A stretch of DNA of 64,000 nucleotides from Tragulus kanchil (taxonomy: Eukaryota > Chordata > Mammalia > Artiodactyla > Tragulidae): assembly GCA_022376925.1 (NCBI GenBank), contig JAIOJX010000025.1, positions 139,211,301 through 139,275,300 of the forward strand, given 5' to 3'. This document shows positions 20,479 through 32,334 of this stretch, in pieces. Every line of letters begins with the position of its first letter. Within the stretch, counting starts at the first letter, position 1. Position numbers and translations under genes: made by a program. Under the pieces are notes generated by a model. The model saw only the letters and a program-made list of their open reading frames with translations, did not search any database and had not been told where the DNA came from.

Positions 20479-21035
20479 TTATCGTTTATCCAAAAGTCAT
20501 TCCATGTGATTCAAACTAGATTCAGATAGAGTTCAAACAGGAATTTTCTTAGTAAAATTCAAGACCTGATTTGCTTTATATGTATTGTCTTTTTGAAAAT
20601 CACTGTTTGCTCCTTTCATTTCTATAGGCTTAGGGAAGTTTTTACAAGTCTATGAGTTAAGCATTCACTGTCCCAAAGAGCTGAATCTTGAAAGGTAGTT
20701 TGAAAGTAGCCCAAGCCTGGGAGGAGGGTAGAATCAAGTTTTCAAGAAAATTGGAGAAAACTTCTTAATATCCTAAACAAAGGGACAGAGGGAGAAAAGG
20801 GTATGTGGGAAGAGTTAGAACATTTTAAGGTTTTCACATCAAAGTGGGAAGAGTTAGGAAGGTGGGATTGGAGAGGGGAATTTGGAACACCTTATAGAGG
20901 GAAGTGACATGTTCATTTTTCCTTCTTAGGTAGCATCACAGTAATTGGCAGTTTGGAGAAAAGATATTAGAAGGGCAGAGTTGGTGGAAGAAAGATCATT
21001 TCTACAGGCTCAGTGAGAAATCATTAGGCTTTCAG
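20479..21035. other. No gene recognised
   Basis: Purine-rich in 20680-20900. No gene or classified repeat is evident. Confidence 0.45.
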
Positions 21036-21493
21036 TAGAGCAGCTACGTAGGAGTGGAGAGTACAGTTAGGCTTGAAAAATATTAGGAATTAAGTTTGGA
21101 AAGGCTTTGTGGTTAATTAGTTGAGTGATGGGAGACACCATAGAGAAAAGAGAACAGTTCTCCCTGGAGGTGGTCAGATGTCTTCTATAGAAGTGGTATC
21201 ATTTCCCTAGGCAGAGTAGTAGCGGGGAGTGCATTCCATCCTGTAGTGTTGCATAGTCAGAGCTGTGGAGGTGAGAGGGTGTTTGGCAGTTTGGATGGAC
21301 TACGGGAGTCCTGGAGACTGCTAGTAGGGAGTGTTCTATAAGTACTGAATTTCTGTGTTGGATTCAGTGGTTGCACCCTGGAAGAAGTTCTGGGATGCAT
21401 TAGCGATGTTTATTATGCACAAAGGAATGTGAGTGGGTAGCATATAACACTGATGTTTGCCAAATACTGTTTTAGGTACTAGGATACAACAGT

Positions 21494-21535
21494 TGTTGCT
21501 GTTGAGTCTCTCAGTTATGTCTGACTCTTTGCGAA
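21494..21535. mobile_element. Short BovB/Bov-A-like fragment
   Basis: TTGAGTCTCTCAGTTATGTC and TGACTCTTTGCGA resemble the antisense 3' portion of BovB-derived SINEs. Only about 40 bases remain, and they are repeated at 22587-22629. Confidence 0.5.
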
Positions 21536-21639
21536 GTATTTACCATGTGGAACATCGTGTGCAAGACTCATGTTGAAGTGGATAGCCTACCTTATATAGG
21601 CATAAGGTAAGTGACATTTAATATAAAATTAATGTGTTA

Positions 21640-22140
21640 GTCTTTCTACTGCTTTATAACTTTGCTTTCAAAGAATTATGTTATCATACATTATGCCTCT
21701 CCTTTCCTGTTGGAGAACCTGTGTATCAGCCTGTCATCATAGGTAAGTGGATTTTTTTTTTAATGTATCAGTGTTTCCAGCAGTGTACTTTGAGTATGAC
21801 TGTATACCATAAAAGTTTTATAAGGATTCATTCACTGTGTCTGAGCTAGGCTACTGTGAAATACTTGTATCAATTACACTAAGCTTACCATAAAGTAATC
21901 ATATTGTTGTGTCTTCATTATCATGAATCATTATATCTGTGAATATATAGTGTGTAAATGTGAATTTGTTTTTCACATTATCTTTCCATTTGTGATGTCT
22001 AGAATTAGTAATTCATATTATATCTACAGTGTTTTCTCTCATATGCAACAGTATGGATATAGGTACTGACAAAATAATTGATCTTATAAACAGATGACAT
22101 TAACTTGTGGTATTGATAGTCCCTAGTTTATTATGACTAC
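21640..22140. mobile_element. Possible Tigger-like DNA transposon remnant
   Basis: AT-rich sequence leading, after the duplicated copy (22734-23233), into 23234-23510. The latter ends with the segment GTAGTTAAGTTTTGG, GGATTTTTGACTACATTGA, CCTAACCCCCATGTTGTGCA that recalls the end of Tigger (TcMar) elements. The assignment of this internal part is weak. Confidence 0.3.
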
Positions 22141-23233
22141 ATTTATAGAGCAGCTACGAGGAGTGGAGAGTACAGTTAGGAAATTAAAGTTTGGAAAGGC
22201 TTTGTGGTTAATTAGTTGAGTGATGGGAGACACCATAGAGAAAGAGAACAGTTCTCCCTGGAGGTGGTCAGATGTCTTCTATAGAAGTGGTATCATTTCC
22301 CTAGGCAGAGTAGTAGCGGGGAGTGCATTCCATCCTGTAGTGTTGCATAGTCAGAGCTGTGGAGGTGAGAGGGTGTTTGGCAGTTTGGATGGACTACGGG
22401 AGTCCTGGAGACTGCTAGTAGGGAGTGTTCTATAAGTACTGAATTTCTGTGTTGGATTCAGTGGTTGCACCCTGGAAGAAGTTCTGGGATGCATTAGCGA
22501 TGTTTATTATGCACAAAGGAATGTGAGTGGGTAGCATATAACACTGATGTTTGCCAAATACTGTTTTAGGTACTAGGATACAACAGTTGTTGCTGTTGAG
22601 TCTCTCAGTTATGTCTGACTCTTTGCGAAGTATTTACCATGTGGAACATCGTGTGCAAGACTCATGTTGAAGTGGATAGCCTACCTTATATAGGCATAAG
22701 GTAAGTGACATTTAATATAAAATTAATGTGTTAGTCTTTCTACTGCTTTATAACTTTGCTTTCAAAGAATTATGTTATCATACATTATGCCTCTCCTTTC
22801 CTGTTGGAGAACCTGTGTATCAGCCTGTCATCATAGGTAAGTGGATTTTTTTTTTAATGTATCAGTGTTTCCAGCAGTGTACTTTGAGTATGACTGTATA
22901 CCATAAAAGTTTTATAAGGATTCATTCACTGTGTCTGAGCTAGGCTACTGTGAAATACTTGTATCAATTACACTAAGCTTACCATAAAGTAATCATATTG
23001 TTGTGTCTTCATTATCATGAATCATTATATCTGTGAATATATAGTGTGTAAATGTGAATTTGTTTTTCACATTATCTTTCCATTTGTGATGTCTAGAATT
23101 AGTAATTCATATTATATCTACAGTGTTTTCTCTCATATGCAACAGTATGGATATAGGTACTGACAAAATAATTGATCTTATAAACAGATGACATTAACTT
23201 GTGGTATTGATAGTCCCTAGTTTATTATGACTA

Positions 23234-23510
23234 CAATAATATATATGTATAGTATACATATATTTTGTACAGTAGTATTATTATTATCATATAGTATAGT
23301 ATTATACTATTGTATAATATTAATAATATATATGTGGTGTATACCACATATAACATATAAAACTTAGATGATTGTTTTTATTATTCGTATGACTTCTGGT
23401 CATCAGTAGGCTATTGGTAGTTAAGTTTTGGAGGAGTCAAAAATTATGTGTGGATTTTTGACTACATTGATGCTGGCGGCCCTAACCCCCATGTTGTGCA
23501 AGGGCTACCT
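23234..23510 (+). mobile_element. Tigger-like DNA transposon 3' end
   Basis: The segment CATCAGTAGGCTATTGGTAG, TTTTGGAGGAGTCAAAAATT, GGATTTTTGACTACATTGAT, CCTAACCCCCATGTTGTGC matches my memory of the end of a Tigger-family element. It is preceded by a low-complexity (TA)-rich tract with self-complementary TATAGTATAC runs. The end is repeated at 24372-24650. Confidence 0.5.
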
Positions 23511-25579
23511 ATACGAGATAATTCGGTTCAAAGACAGTCACTGCCTCTGCTTACAATATATGCAAAACCATGAGAGACTCATGGCAAATTATCTCCCAAC
23601 ATTTATCTGGCATTTGTAACAAATAACATGTATATATTGAAAGACAAATACTTTACTTTAACAACTGCAATCATTTGGTGATGGAATGTATACATCTACA
23701 GGGCACTGCACAGCTCCTCAAACCTTGGAATCAGATTGGACAGTACCACCCCATTCCTATTGAAAATGTATTTTCTCCAAGTTCTTTCTTTTTTATCATG
23801 ACAACCACCGAAAACCTAGATTCAGAGATATCTCATGTCATCAAAAGGAGGCAGTGCTCTCTGATGTTGACATTGGGAACCTCAAACTAGTGGCTTATAT
23901 GGTGTATATCAGATACTGAGGTTCACTGTGCTTTCCCCAAAGTGTTGACACACCCTGTGAGCTCACTGAGGCTCTTTGGGCTCAGTGAGGCTCTTTTGAG
24001 AACTGCAGTCCTGAGCAGTGGTGGAAGAAGCGTTGATTCTGAAAGACCTTGCAGACTAGTACTGTCTTGGCAGTGTAGACTAAATGGTTGTTATGTCAGA
24101 AATGAACATCTGTCGTCTTTCAGTCTAATTTGCGGAGATTTTTGGTGCAGTGGCAGAGCCTTCATCCTAACTAGTACAATCTCCTAGTAAATGCGGCTGT
24201 GTCTCAGAATGTGGTAATTGATGACAAGTTCTTACATTGTGAGAAACAGTATTTACTGTGTGTTTTTTTTGTCTTTCCAACCTCAGTTATCACTTCAGGC
24301 CACATGTACTTAGCGCCTACTATGCCCTGGTGCTGAGCCAAGTATCTTATCAAGCTCAAGTCCACTACTATGTTCCTCTGTCCCCTCAGCTGGCAGACCA
24401 GGTGCTCTTGACCATTTAGCCCTCTAAGAAAGTCCCTCAGTATAGTATTATACTATTGTATAATAATAATATATTGGTGTATCACATATAACATATAAAA
24501 CTTAGATGATTGTTTTTATTATTCGTATGACTTCTGGTCATCAGTAGGCTATTGGTAGTTAAGTTTTGGAGGAGTCAAAAATTATGTGTGGATTTTTGAC
24601 TACATTGATGCTGGCGGCCCTAACCCCCATGTTGTGCAAGGGCTACCTATACGAGATAATTCGGTTCAAAGACAGTCACTGCCTCTGCTTACAATATATG
24701 CAAAACCATGAGAGACTCATGGCAAATTATCTCCCAACATTTATCTGGCATTTGTAACAAATAACATGTATATATTGAAAGACAAATACTTTACTTTAAC
24801 AACTGCAATCATTTGGTGATGGAATGTATACATCTACAGGGCACTGCACAGCTCCTCAAACCTTGGAATCAGATTGGACAGTACCACCCCATTCCTATTG
24901 AAAATGTATTTTCTCCAAGTTCTTTCTTTTTTATCATGACAACCACCGAAAACCTAGATTCAGAGATATCTCATGTCATCAAAAGGAGGCAGTGCTCTCT
25001 GATGTTGACATTGGGAACCTCAAACTAGTGGCTTATATGGTGTATATCAGATACTGAGGTTCACTGTGCTTTCCCCAAAGTGTTGACACACCCTGTGAGC
25101 TCACTGAGGCTCTTTGGGCTCAGTGAGGCTCTTTTGAGAACTGCAGTCCTGAGCAGTGGTGGAAGAAGCGTTGATTCTGAAAGACCTTGCAGACTAGTAC
25201 TGTCTTGGCAGTGTAGACTAAATGGTTGTTATGTCAGAAATGAACATCTGTCGTCTTTCAGTCTAATTTGCGGAGATTTTTGGTGCAGTGGCAGAGCCTT
25301 CATCCTAACTAGTACAATCTCCTAGTAAATGCGGCTGTGTCTCAGAATGTGGTAATTGATGACAAGTTCTTACATTGTGAGAAACAGTATTTACTGTGTG
25401 TTTTTTTTGTCTTTCCAACCTCAGTTATCACTTCAGGCCACATGTACTTAGCGCCTACTATGCCCTGGTGCTGAGCCAAGTATCTTATCAAGCTCAAGTC
25501 CACTACTATGTTCCTCTGTCCCCTCAGCTGGCAGACCAGGTGCTCTTGACCATTTAGCCACTTCTAAGAAAGTCCCCTC
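23293..25579. repeat. Direct duplication 8: copy A 23293-24438, copy B 24439-25579
   Basis: Period 1138-1146 bp. Differences lie at the edges. B's first 50 bases lose several bases from the TA-rich tract. A's last 30 bases lose bases compared with B (TTAGCCCTCTAAG against TTAGCCACTTCTAAG, and GTCCCTC against GTCCCCTC). Confidence 0.93.
23511..24430. other. No gene recognised (duplicated at 24649-25579)
   Basis: Three modest plus-strand frames (63-81 codons) occur here, but none resembles a known protein or has supporting context. They are probably chance frames. Part of the stretch may be old repeat sequence. Confidence 0.45.
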
Positions 25580-25922
25580 ATTTAGCAAGTAGGGTCTGGA
25601 AGTTGCACTGATGCTTTATTCCCAGGAGTAGCTGGTGTGCTTTCATTGCTGTCTGGGCTTAGACCTGGAACTCTATGAGAAGAACTTGGCTGATCTGAAC
25701 AGAAACACAGGCATCAGCCCTTTTTGTCCTATCTGGGTGGGACTGAGAAACTTCAGACCAAAAGCCTATCTGACACAGCCAGCAAGACAGAGAGAATGTG
25801 TCCAGGAAGACGCCTGCAGATAGCGAGATAGAAGGTACTTGTATTCACTGCCTAGTGCTGAGCTGGCCTGGACTGTTGCTGGTATAGTGACCACTGTGCG
25901 TATCTGCAAAACAAAGGAAGGA
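25580..25922. other. No gene recognised
   Basis: Unique-looking sequence with no assigned feature. Confidence 0.45.
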
Positions 25923-26213
25923 GGGGCATCCCTGGTGGTCCAGTGGGTAAAGAGTCCGCCTTTCAGTGCAAGGGGCACTGGTTCAATCCCTGGCCCAGGA
26001 AGATCACACGTGCCGCGGAGCAGCTGGGCCAAGGTGTCCGATTACGAGGCAGTGCTCTGGAGCACATGCACCCAGAACTGGTGCTATGCAATGAGAGAGG
26101 CCACTGCAATGGGAGGCCCACACAGACGGAAGAATAAAGATGGATGAAAAATAAAAATAAATTTAAAAAATCAATAAAAAGAGGCCAAAATTTAAAAAAA
26201 AAAAAAAAAAAAA
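25923..26213 (+). mobile_element. CHR-like tRNA SINE with long A-tail
   Basis: The head CATCCCTGGTGGTCCAGTGG is followed by CCCTGGCCCAGGAAGATCAC and GCAATGGGAGGCCCACACAG, and it ends AAATTT plus about 20 As. The flanking sequences AAAGGAAGGAGG and AAAGGAAGCAGG look like a 12-bp TSD with one mismatch. It is of a subtype lacking the CCAACCCGACCCC tail. Confidence 0.88.
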
Positions 26214-26523
26214 GGAAGCAGGAAGAACACACTCTGGCCCCGAAATGATTGAAGGGAGAGAAGAGATGAGGGATGGCTGGAGTGGTCTAATTAAGTGCTG
26301 GGAGAAGTAGACCCTATGTCCACTCACTTAGAATTGTTACAGTTTATCAGAGTACATAGTTTAGGAGAGAAGTTTTCCAATAAATCATCGCCATGGCAAA
26401 CAAAGAATTTCTTCACTCCTCCAAAGACTTAATATGCCACATTGCAAATTAGGATCATCTGTCTCACAGATATTCTTTGCCACTTTCATGAGCGTGAGTG
26501 GCTCTGGAAGTCTTTGAATGGCA
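26214..26523. other. No gene recognised
   Basis: No coding or repeat match was recognised. Confidence 0.45.
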
Positions 26524-26699
26524 AATGCTTCTACAGTGCTGCCTTGCCCTTCCCTTTCTTTTTAGAAAGGAATTCATTCCTGAGCTCCATAATCCAGATA
26601 CTAACACTTTGGTTTTACTCACATCACACCCTTTACCCTGCAGCTTGGTCCCATACAAATGTGATGTCCTTGGCACTTCATCCCCAACCTTTCATCATT

Positions 26700-26900
26700 T
26701 TGTTTTATTTTGTTTTTTTTTAAATTTATTTCTTTGGCTCTGCTGGATCTTAGTTGCAGCCAAGGAATCTTTAGTCTTGGTTGCAGCATACAGAATCTTT
26801 AGTTGCAGCATGTGGGATCTAGTTTCCTGAACAGGGATTAAATCCAGGCCCCCTGCATTAAGAGCACAGAGTGTTAGCCACTGGACTACCAGGAAAGTCT
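26700..26900 (-). mobile_element. CHR-type SINE, antisense, diverged
   Basis: On the minus strand it reads GACTTTCCTGGTAGTCCAGT, GGGGGCCTGGATTTAATCC, GATCCCACATGCTGC, with CAACTAAAGATTC repeated and an A-rich tail. Duplicated at 27785-27986. Confidence 0.78.
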
Positions 26901-27034
26901 CTCATTGATTTTTTGTATTGGCTTTGGTCAGTATGATGGAATTTATTTCCAGTTAAAAAAATAAGTTACTGTAAGGGTCTAAAGTCAAAGCATTTCAAAT
27001 GGCGGGTGAAAAGCATATACGAAAGTGCTATATA

Positions 27035-27162
27035 GGGACTTCCCTGATGGTCCAATAGTTAAGACTTTGCCTTCCAGTGCAGGACAATGTGGGTTCTATC
27101 CCTGGTTGGGGAACTGAGATCTCATGCATCATTCAACCAAAAGACAAAAAAAGATTTTTTTC
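27035..27162 (+). mobile_element. Short CHR-type SINE with TSD
   Basis: It runs GGGACTTCCCTGATGGTCCA to CAACCAAAAGACAAAAAAAG. TSD AAAGTGCTATATA (27022-27034) against AAAGTGCTTTATA (27163-27175), with one mismatch. It is only about 125 bp long and lacks the long 3' body. Confidence 0.8.
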
Positions 27163-27784
27163 AAAAGTGCTTTATAAAGTATGAATTTGGAAACTAAAAA
27201 TGGCTAAGCTAATATTTGACATTATGGATTTTCTGAATTAATGAATATACTTACCAGAGCAGAAGTTTTTGTTAGGATAAAAGACATTGAACCAGAGAAG
27301 GACGGGGCGAGGGAGGGGAGGAAGAAAACCTAGAGAGGAAAGGTCAATGGCTTCTTCATAACCCTACCCACCACAGAAGCCTGGCAGCTCAGAGCTTTTT
27401 GCTCAAGTCAGACAAGCTTACACCCTCCTCCTCTAGCGACTTTTCAAATTCCAGCTTTTCTAGCCACAATCTAAAAGTATGTGCTTAACTCTTACTCCAG
27501 AGGGTAAAATTGTTTTTATTTGTGATCCTTTCACCTTGGTCCTTGACTGCACATTAGCTCCAGCTGGCTCTTTCATTCAGGTTATTCACAGAGATAGTGT
27601 CTTTATGAGCAATGCTCTACAGTGCTGCCTTGCCCTTCCCTTTCTTTTTAGAAAGGAATTCATTCCTGAGCTCCATAATCCAGATACTAACACTTTGGTT
27701 TTACTCACATCACACCCTTTACCCTGCAGCTTGGTCCCATACAAATGTGATGTCCTTGGCACTTCATCCCCAACCTTTCATCAT

Positions 27785-27986
27785 TTTGTTTTATTTTGTT
27801 TTTTTTTAAATTTATTTCTTTGGCTCTGCTGGATCTTAGTTGCAGCCAAGGAATCTTTAGTCTTGGTTGCAGCATACAGAATCTTTAGTTGCAGCATGTG
27901 GGATCTAGTTTCCTGAACAGGGATTAAATCCAGGCCCCCTGCATTAAGAGCACAGAGTGTTAGCCACTGGACTACCAGGAAAGTCT
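27785..27986 (-). mobile_element. CHR-type SINE, second copy (duplication 9)
   Basis: Same element as 26700-26900. Confidence 0.76.
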
Positions 27987-28120
27987 CTCATTGATTTTTT
28001 GTATTGGCTTTGGTCAGTATGATGGAATTTATTTCCAGTTAAAAAAATAAGTTACTGTAAGGGTCTAAAGTCAAAGCATTTCAAATGGCGGGTGAAAAGC
28101 ATATACGAAAGTGCTATATA

Positions 28121-28247
28121 GGGACTTCCCTGATGGTCCAATAGTTAAGACTTTGCCTTCCAGTGCAGGACAATGTGGGTTCTATCCCTGGTTGGGGAAC
28201 TGAGATCTCATGCATCATTCAACCAAAAGACAAAAAGTTTTTTTTCA
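28121..28247 (+). mobile_element. Short CHR-type SINE, second copy (duplication 9)
   Basis: Same element as 27035-27162. The A-tail region differs (AAAAAGTTTTTTTT against AAAAAAAGATTTTTTT), consistent with homopolymer noise. Confidence 0.78.
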
Positions 28248-28699
28248 AAAGTGCTTTATAAAGTATGAATTTGGAAACTAAAAATGGCTAAGCTAATATT
28301 TGACATTATGGATTTTCTGAATTAATGAATATACTTACCAGAGCAGAAGTTTTTGTTAGGATAAAAGACATTGAACCAGAGAAGGACGGGGCGAGGGAGG
28401 GGAGGAAGAAAACCTAGAGAGGAAAGGTCAATGGCTTCTTCATAACCCTACCCACCACAGAAGCCTGGCAGCTCAGAGCTTTTTGCTCAAGTCAGACAAG
28501 CTTACACCCTCCTCCTCTAGCGACTTTTCAAATTCCAGCTTTTCTAGCCACAATCTAAAAGTATGTGCTTAACTCTTACTCCAGAGGGTAAAATTGTTTT
28601 TATTTGTGATCCTTTCACCTTGGTCCTTGACTGCACATTAGCTCCAGCTGGCTCTTTCATTCAGGTTATTCACAGAGATAGTGTCTTCAAAGAATCAAA

Positions 28700-28745
28700 A
28701 CATTTTTGTAAAGCAATTATCCTCCAATTAAAAATAAGTTAAAAG
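28700..28745 (+). mobile_element. LINE 3' tail fragment
   Basis: GTAAAGCAATTATCCTCCAA then TTAAAAATAAG is a tail motif that recurs at 52072-52107 and is common at the end of ruminant LINE copies. Only about 45 bases are present. Confidence 0.5.
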
Positions 28746-29390
28746 AAAAATCAGAGCATGTGTCTTTAAAAGCAGTTTGCAAGTGAAAGGTGACTCTCCC
28801 AGGCCAGTGGCTACACACTAAAGACTCCACTGAGCTGGTTTCAGGCTGAGCTGCCTGATTTGCTGCAAGTGGCAATGCCCAGGGGGCTGCTGCCCCCTTG
28901 TGTCTCAGTCCTAGCCAAGAATTATTCCATGACGGAGAATACTTGGCAAAGGTCTACAGAAGATTATTGGTGGGCTGTTTCTGGCTCTTAATTTGTTGGT
29001 TCAATTTAAGATTTCTTTCCATCTCCTGGCTTTTAAAATTGTAGTCTTTCTTCCTTCTTTTAAAATAGTGGGAAAAATAGCGAATTTTTTAAAGACGTAT
29101 TATAATTGTAAAAATAATATATACTTCTTAAAGAAAAACTTATATAAAATTATTCAATTTTGTTAATTTTTGATGTATCTCCTCTCTAATTTTTTTTCCT
29201 CCATGTAAAGAAACATAGTTTTATTTGGAGACAGAAAAAGAAAAAGCCACAAGACCGTGGAGTCTAATTTTGTCATAAATGTTATGTAAATATGATCTCT
29301 TATCCACAGTAAGAAAATCGACTTTTGAATATGCTAGAGTTCTAAGAGTTGCCTTTTTTCCTTAACAAAATTTATAATGTAAAGGATAGC
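28746..29390. other. No gene recognised
   Basis: AT-rich sequence, probably containing old repeats. No coding match. Confidence 0.45.
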
Positions 29391-29523
29391 ATTTTTTTTT
29401 TCAAAATTGCATTTTTCTGGGCCACACTCAGCATATAGGATCTTAGTTCTCACACCAAGCATCAAACCTGTGCACGTGGCAGTGGAAAAAGAGTCTTAAC
29501 CCCTGGAATCATCAGAAAGTCTC
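29391..29523 (-). mobile_element. CHR-type SINE fragment, antisense
   Basis: On the minus strand it reads GACTTTCTGATGATTCCAGG, GGTTTGATGCTTGGTGTG, GATCCTATATGC, GTGTGGCCCAGAAAAATGC and an A-run. Highly diverged. Confidence 0.6.
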
Positions 29524-29657
29524 AGGAATATTCACTTTATACTTGGACTTCACAGACAGTATTTTGTTTAGCCAAGAAAGAAAAAAGTCAGTATGTCAAA
29601 ATAACTTTATACTTAAAAAAAAAAACCAAATAGAACAAAGTACTTCCTTAAGATTGT

Positions 29658-29925
29658 TGGGATTTCCATGGTGTCCAGTGGTTAAGAATATGCATTGCAA
29701 TGCAGGGGCTGTGGGTTCAGTCTCTGGTCTGGGAACTAAGATTCCACGTGCCGTAGAGCTACCAAGTCTGCTTGCCACAAGTACTGAAGCCTCATGCTCT
29801 GGAGCCCTCACCCCACAGCTAGAGAGCCCGCACACCTCAACTGGAGAGAACCTGTTCACTGCAATGAAGAACCCACGTGCTGCACCTAAGATCCGTCTGA
29901 GACAATTAATTAATTAAAAATATTG
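29658..29925 (+). mobile_element. CHR-2-like SINE
   Basis: It reads GGGATTTCCATGGTGTCCAG, TGCAATGCAGGGGCTGTGG, GATTCCACGTGCCGTAG, AGAGCCCGCACACC, CACGTGCTGCACCTAAGATC and an AATTAATTAA tail. Diverged but nearly full length. Confidence 0.82.
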
Positions 29926-30501
29926 TTGATCAACTATTCTAAAAAACTGAGGTGCCTATGTCAAGGCTTATGGCCAGGTAAGCTGCATCTGGCACCTGGT
30001 GAGGAAGTGACTGGCCCTGGAGGCTGAATGGGAGTGATTTATGTCTGACTGTTACAACCTGCTTTACTGCCTGAAGTTCAGATTCTCCTGCTATTCAAAA
30101 TACTCTTACCTTCCTAAATCTTGCTGTGGAATAGAGAAGCCAACAGAATGGATCTGACTTAAGGTAGCCAGCCCACAAACACGTATCAGACACTTAGTGT
30201 GTGCCAAGTTAAGAATATAGTAGAGAACGTGACAAATAAGTGTACTAGTCTCATGGAATTTAGCAGGTTTTTAGTTTCTGGAAGTGAGAGTTGTTTGCTT
30301 TTCAGAGAAACTTTAAAAGTATGATCCTGTAGACTTTGCATGAATAGGGCTATATTTCATTCATCAGTGTATACTCAGTGTTCATAATAGATATCTACAA
30401 ACGTTCATGGCATAATTGGGGGAATGATCAGATATACTGGATACTTAACAAAAAACGTTAACTGAGTTTGAGGTATGCTCCAAGGATTGTTCAAGGTCAC
30501 C
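29926..30501. other. No gene recognised
   Basis: Unique-looking sequence. No exon was identified. Confidence 0.45.
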
Positions 30502-30744
30502 TGGACATTCAGTCTCATTCCCCTTTTCATAGTAATAAAGGAAAAAAATTAAATTCATTGTTGGCTAAGAGTCAAAACCTTGTTTCCTTTGTGGTGTGTG
30601 GGCTGTGTATTTGCTTGTTTGGGAGGAAGGAAGGAATTCAGGGAAGTTAGTGGTTTTGTTGCATTATTTTGTGAGGCCTCCTGGGCTGTTTATTTTCTCC
30701 TGGGGTGTTTTTTATTATTATTTAATCAACAAATATGCACTGTG

Positions 30745-31250
30745 GTCTTCCCTGGTGGCTCAGTGGTAAAGAATCTGCCTGCCAGTGCAGGAGGCACAGG
30801 TTCGATCCCTGATCTCAGAAGATCCCACATGTCATGGAGCAACTAAGCTCATAAGCCACAACTATTGAGCTTGTGCTCTAGAGCCTGTGCGCTGCAACAA
30901 GGGTTCCAGTCTGTTCAGTCTCTCAGTCCTGTTCGACTCTTTGTGACCCATGGACTGCAGCATGCCAGGCCTCCCTGTCCTTCACCGTGTTTCAGAGCTT
31001 GCTTAAACTCGTGTCCATTGAGTCAGTGTTGCTATCCAACCATCTCGTCCTCCCTCGTCCCCTTCTCCTTTTGCCTTTTATTTTTCCCACAACGAGGGAA
31101 ATCACTGCAATGAGAAGCCCTCACATTGCACTAGATAGTAGCCCCCACTTGCCGCAACTAGAGAAAAATGCACATGCAGCAGTAGAGACCCAGCACATAT
31201 ATTTATACTTAATATATTTATATTTAAATATAAATAAATAAGTAAAAGGT
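30745..31250 (+). mobile_element. CHR-2-like SINE interrupted by a BovB-derived piece
   Basis: The left part, 30745-30905, runs from TCTTCCCTGGTGGCTCAGTG to GCGCTGCAACAAGGG. The right part, 31092-31250, runs from ACAACGAGGGAAATCACTGC to the A/T-rich tail. The two halves are colinear in related SINEs (for example 3880-4184). Duplicated at 31829-32334. Confidence 0.78.
30906..31091 (-). mobile_element. BovB/Bov-A-derived fragment nested in SINE
   Basis: GTTCAGTCTCTCAGTCCTG, TTCGACTCTTTGTGACCC, ATGGACTGCAGCATGCCAGG and TCCATTGAGTCAGTG are the antisense 3' region of BovB, also used in the Bov-A SINE. Flanking ACAAGGG/ACGAGGG could be an altered TSD. It is duplicated at 31990-32175. Confidence 0.8.
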
Positions 31251-31828
31251 TGCAAATTTTATAAACTCATTATAAATGAATGCACTGTGTTAGGACGCCA
31301 AGCACTGAGGATACCACGATGAGGAAGACTGGCATGATGTCTGTACTCCAGCAGCTTCTATTTCAGAACTCGCCATGGATTGGTGGTCTGTTCTTTTCTC
31401 CACTTACTTGGGTAACTGTAATCACTACATATCACTTTTATAGTTAAAACATTTTATGAAGATAGAAAAAGAGACGTCTTCAACAAATCTGCGTTACCAG
31501 TACAACCCTCGTAAGCATATTTGGGTAGCACTGCTTCGATTGCACAAAATGAAAAGACGACCAGACACTCGTTTACCACAGAGAGTGGACATTCAGTCTC
31601 ATTCCCCTTTTCATAGTAATAAAGGAAAAAAATTAAATTCATTGTTGGCTAAGAGTCAAAACCTTGTTTCCTTTGTGGTGTGTGGGCTGTGTATTTGCTT
31701 GTTTGGGAGGAAGGAAGGAATTCAGGGAAGTTAGTGGTTTTGTTGCATTATTTTGTGAGGCCTCCTGGGCTGTTTATTTTCTCCTGGGGTGTTTTTTATT
31801 ATTATTTAATCAACAAATATGCACTGTG

Positions 31829-32334
31829 GTCTTCCCTGGTGGCTCAGTGGTAAAGAATCTGCCTGCCAGTGCAGGAGGCACAGGTTCGATCCCTGATCTC
31901 AGAAGATCCCACATGTCATGGAGCAACTAAGCTCATAAGCCACAACTATTGAGCTTGTGCTCTAGAGCCTGTGCGCTGCAACAAGGGTTCCAGTCTGTTC
32001 AGTCTCTCAGTCCTGTTCGACTCTTTGTGACCCATGGACTGCAGCATGCCAGGCCTCCCTGTCCTTCACCGTGTTTCAGAGCTTGCTTAAACTCGTGTCC
32101 ATTGAGTCAGTGTTGCTATCCAACCATCTCGTCCTCCCTCGTCCCCTTCTCCTTTTGCCTTTTATTTTTCCCACAACGAGGGAAATCACTGCAATGAGAA
32201 GCCCTCACATTGCACTAGATAGTAGCCCCCACTTGCCGCAACTAGAGAAAAATGCACATGCAGCAGTAGAGACCCAGCACATATATTTATACTTAATATA
32301 TTTATATTTAAATATAAATAAATAAGTAAAAGGT
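31829..32334 (+). mobile_element. Interrupted CHR-2-like SINE, second copy (duplication 10)
   Basis: Same nested pair as 30745-31250. Confidence 0.76.

Larger units (their letters stand above)
21036..23233. repeat. Direct duplication 7: copy A 21036-22140, copy B 22146-23233
   Basis: Period 1094-1110 bp. The first 40 bases of B have lost about 16 bases relative to A (GTTAGGAAATTAAAG against GTTAGGCTTGAAAAATATT...). Farther from the junction the copies are nearly identical. A ends at TATTATGACTAC. Confidence 0.92.
26524..28687. repeat. Direct duplication 9: copy A 26524-27604, copy B 27611-28687
   Basis: Period 1086 bp. One T is lost at B's start (GCTCTACAG against GCTTCTACAG). Further indels lie in an A/T homopolymer (27146/28231). 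A few extra bases lie between the copies. Confidence 0.92.

Noticed and set aside
23428..23619. 63-codon frame MEESKIMCG..., present twice (24566)
   Set aside because: Its first part lies within a Tigger-like transposon end, and the second copy comes from duplication 8. No sign of a real gene.
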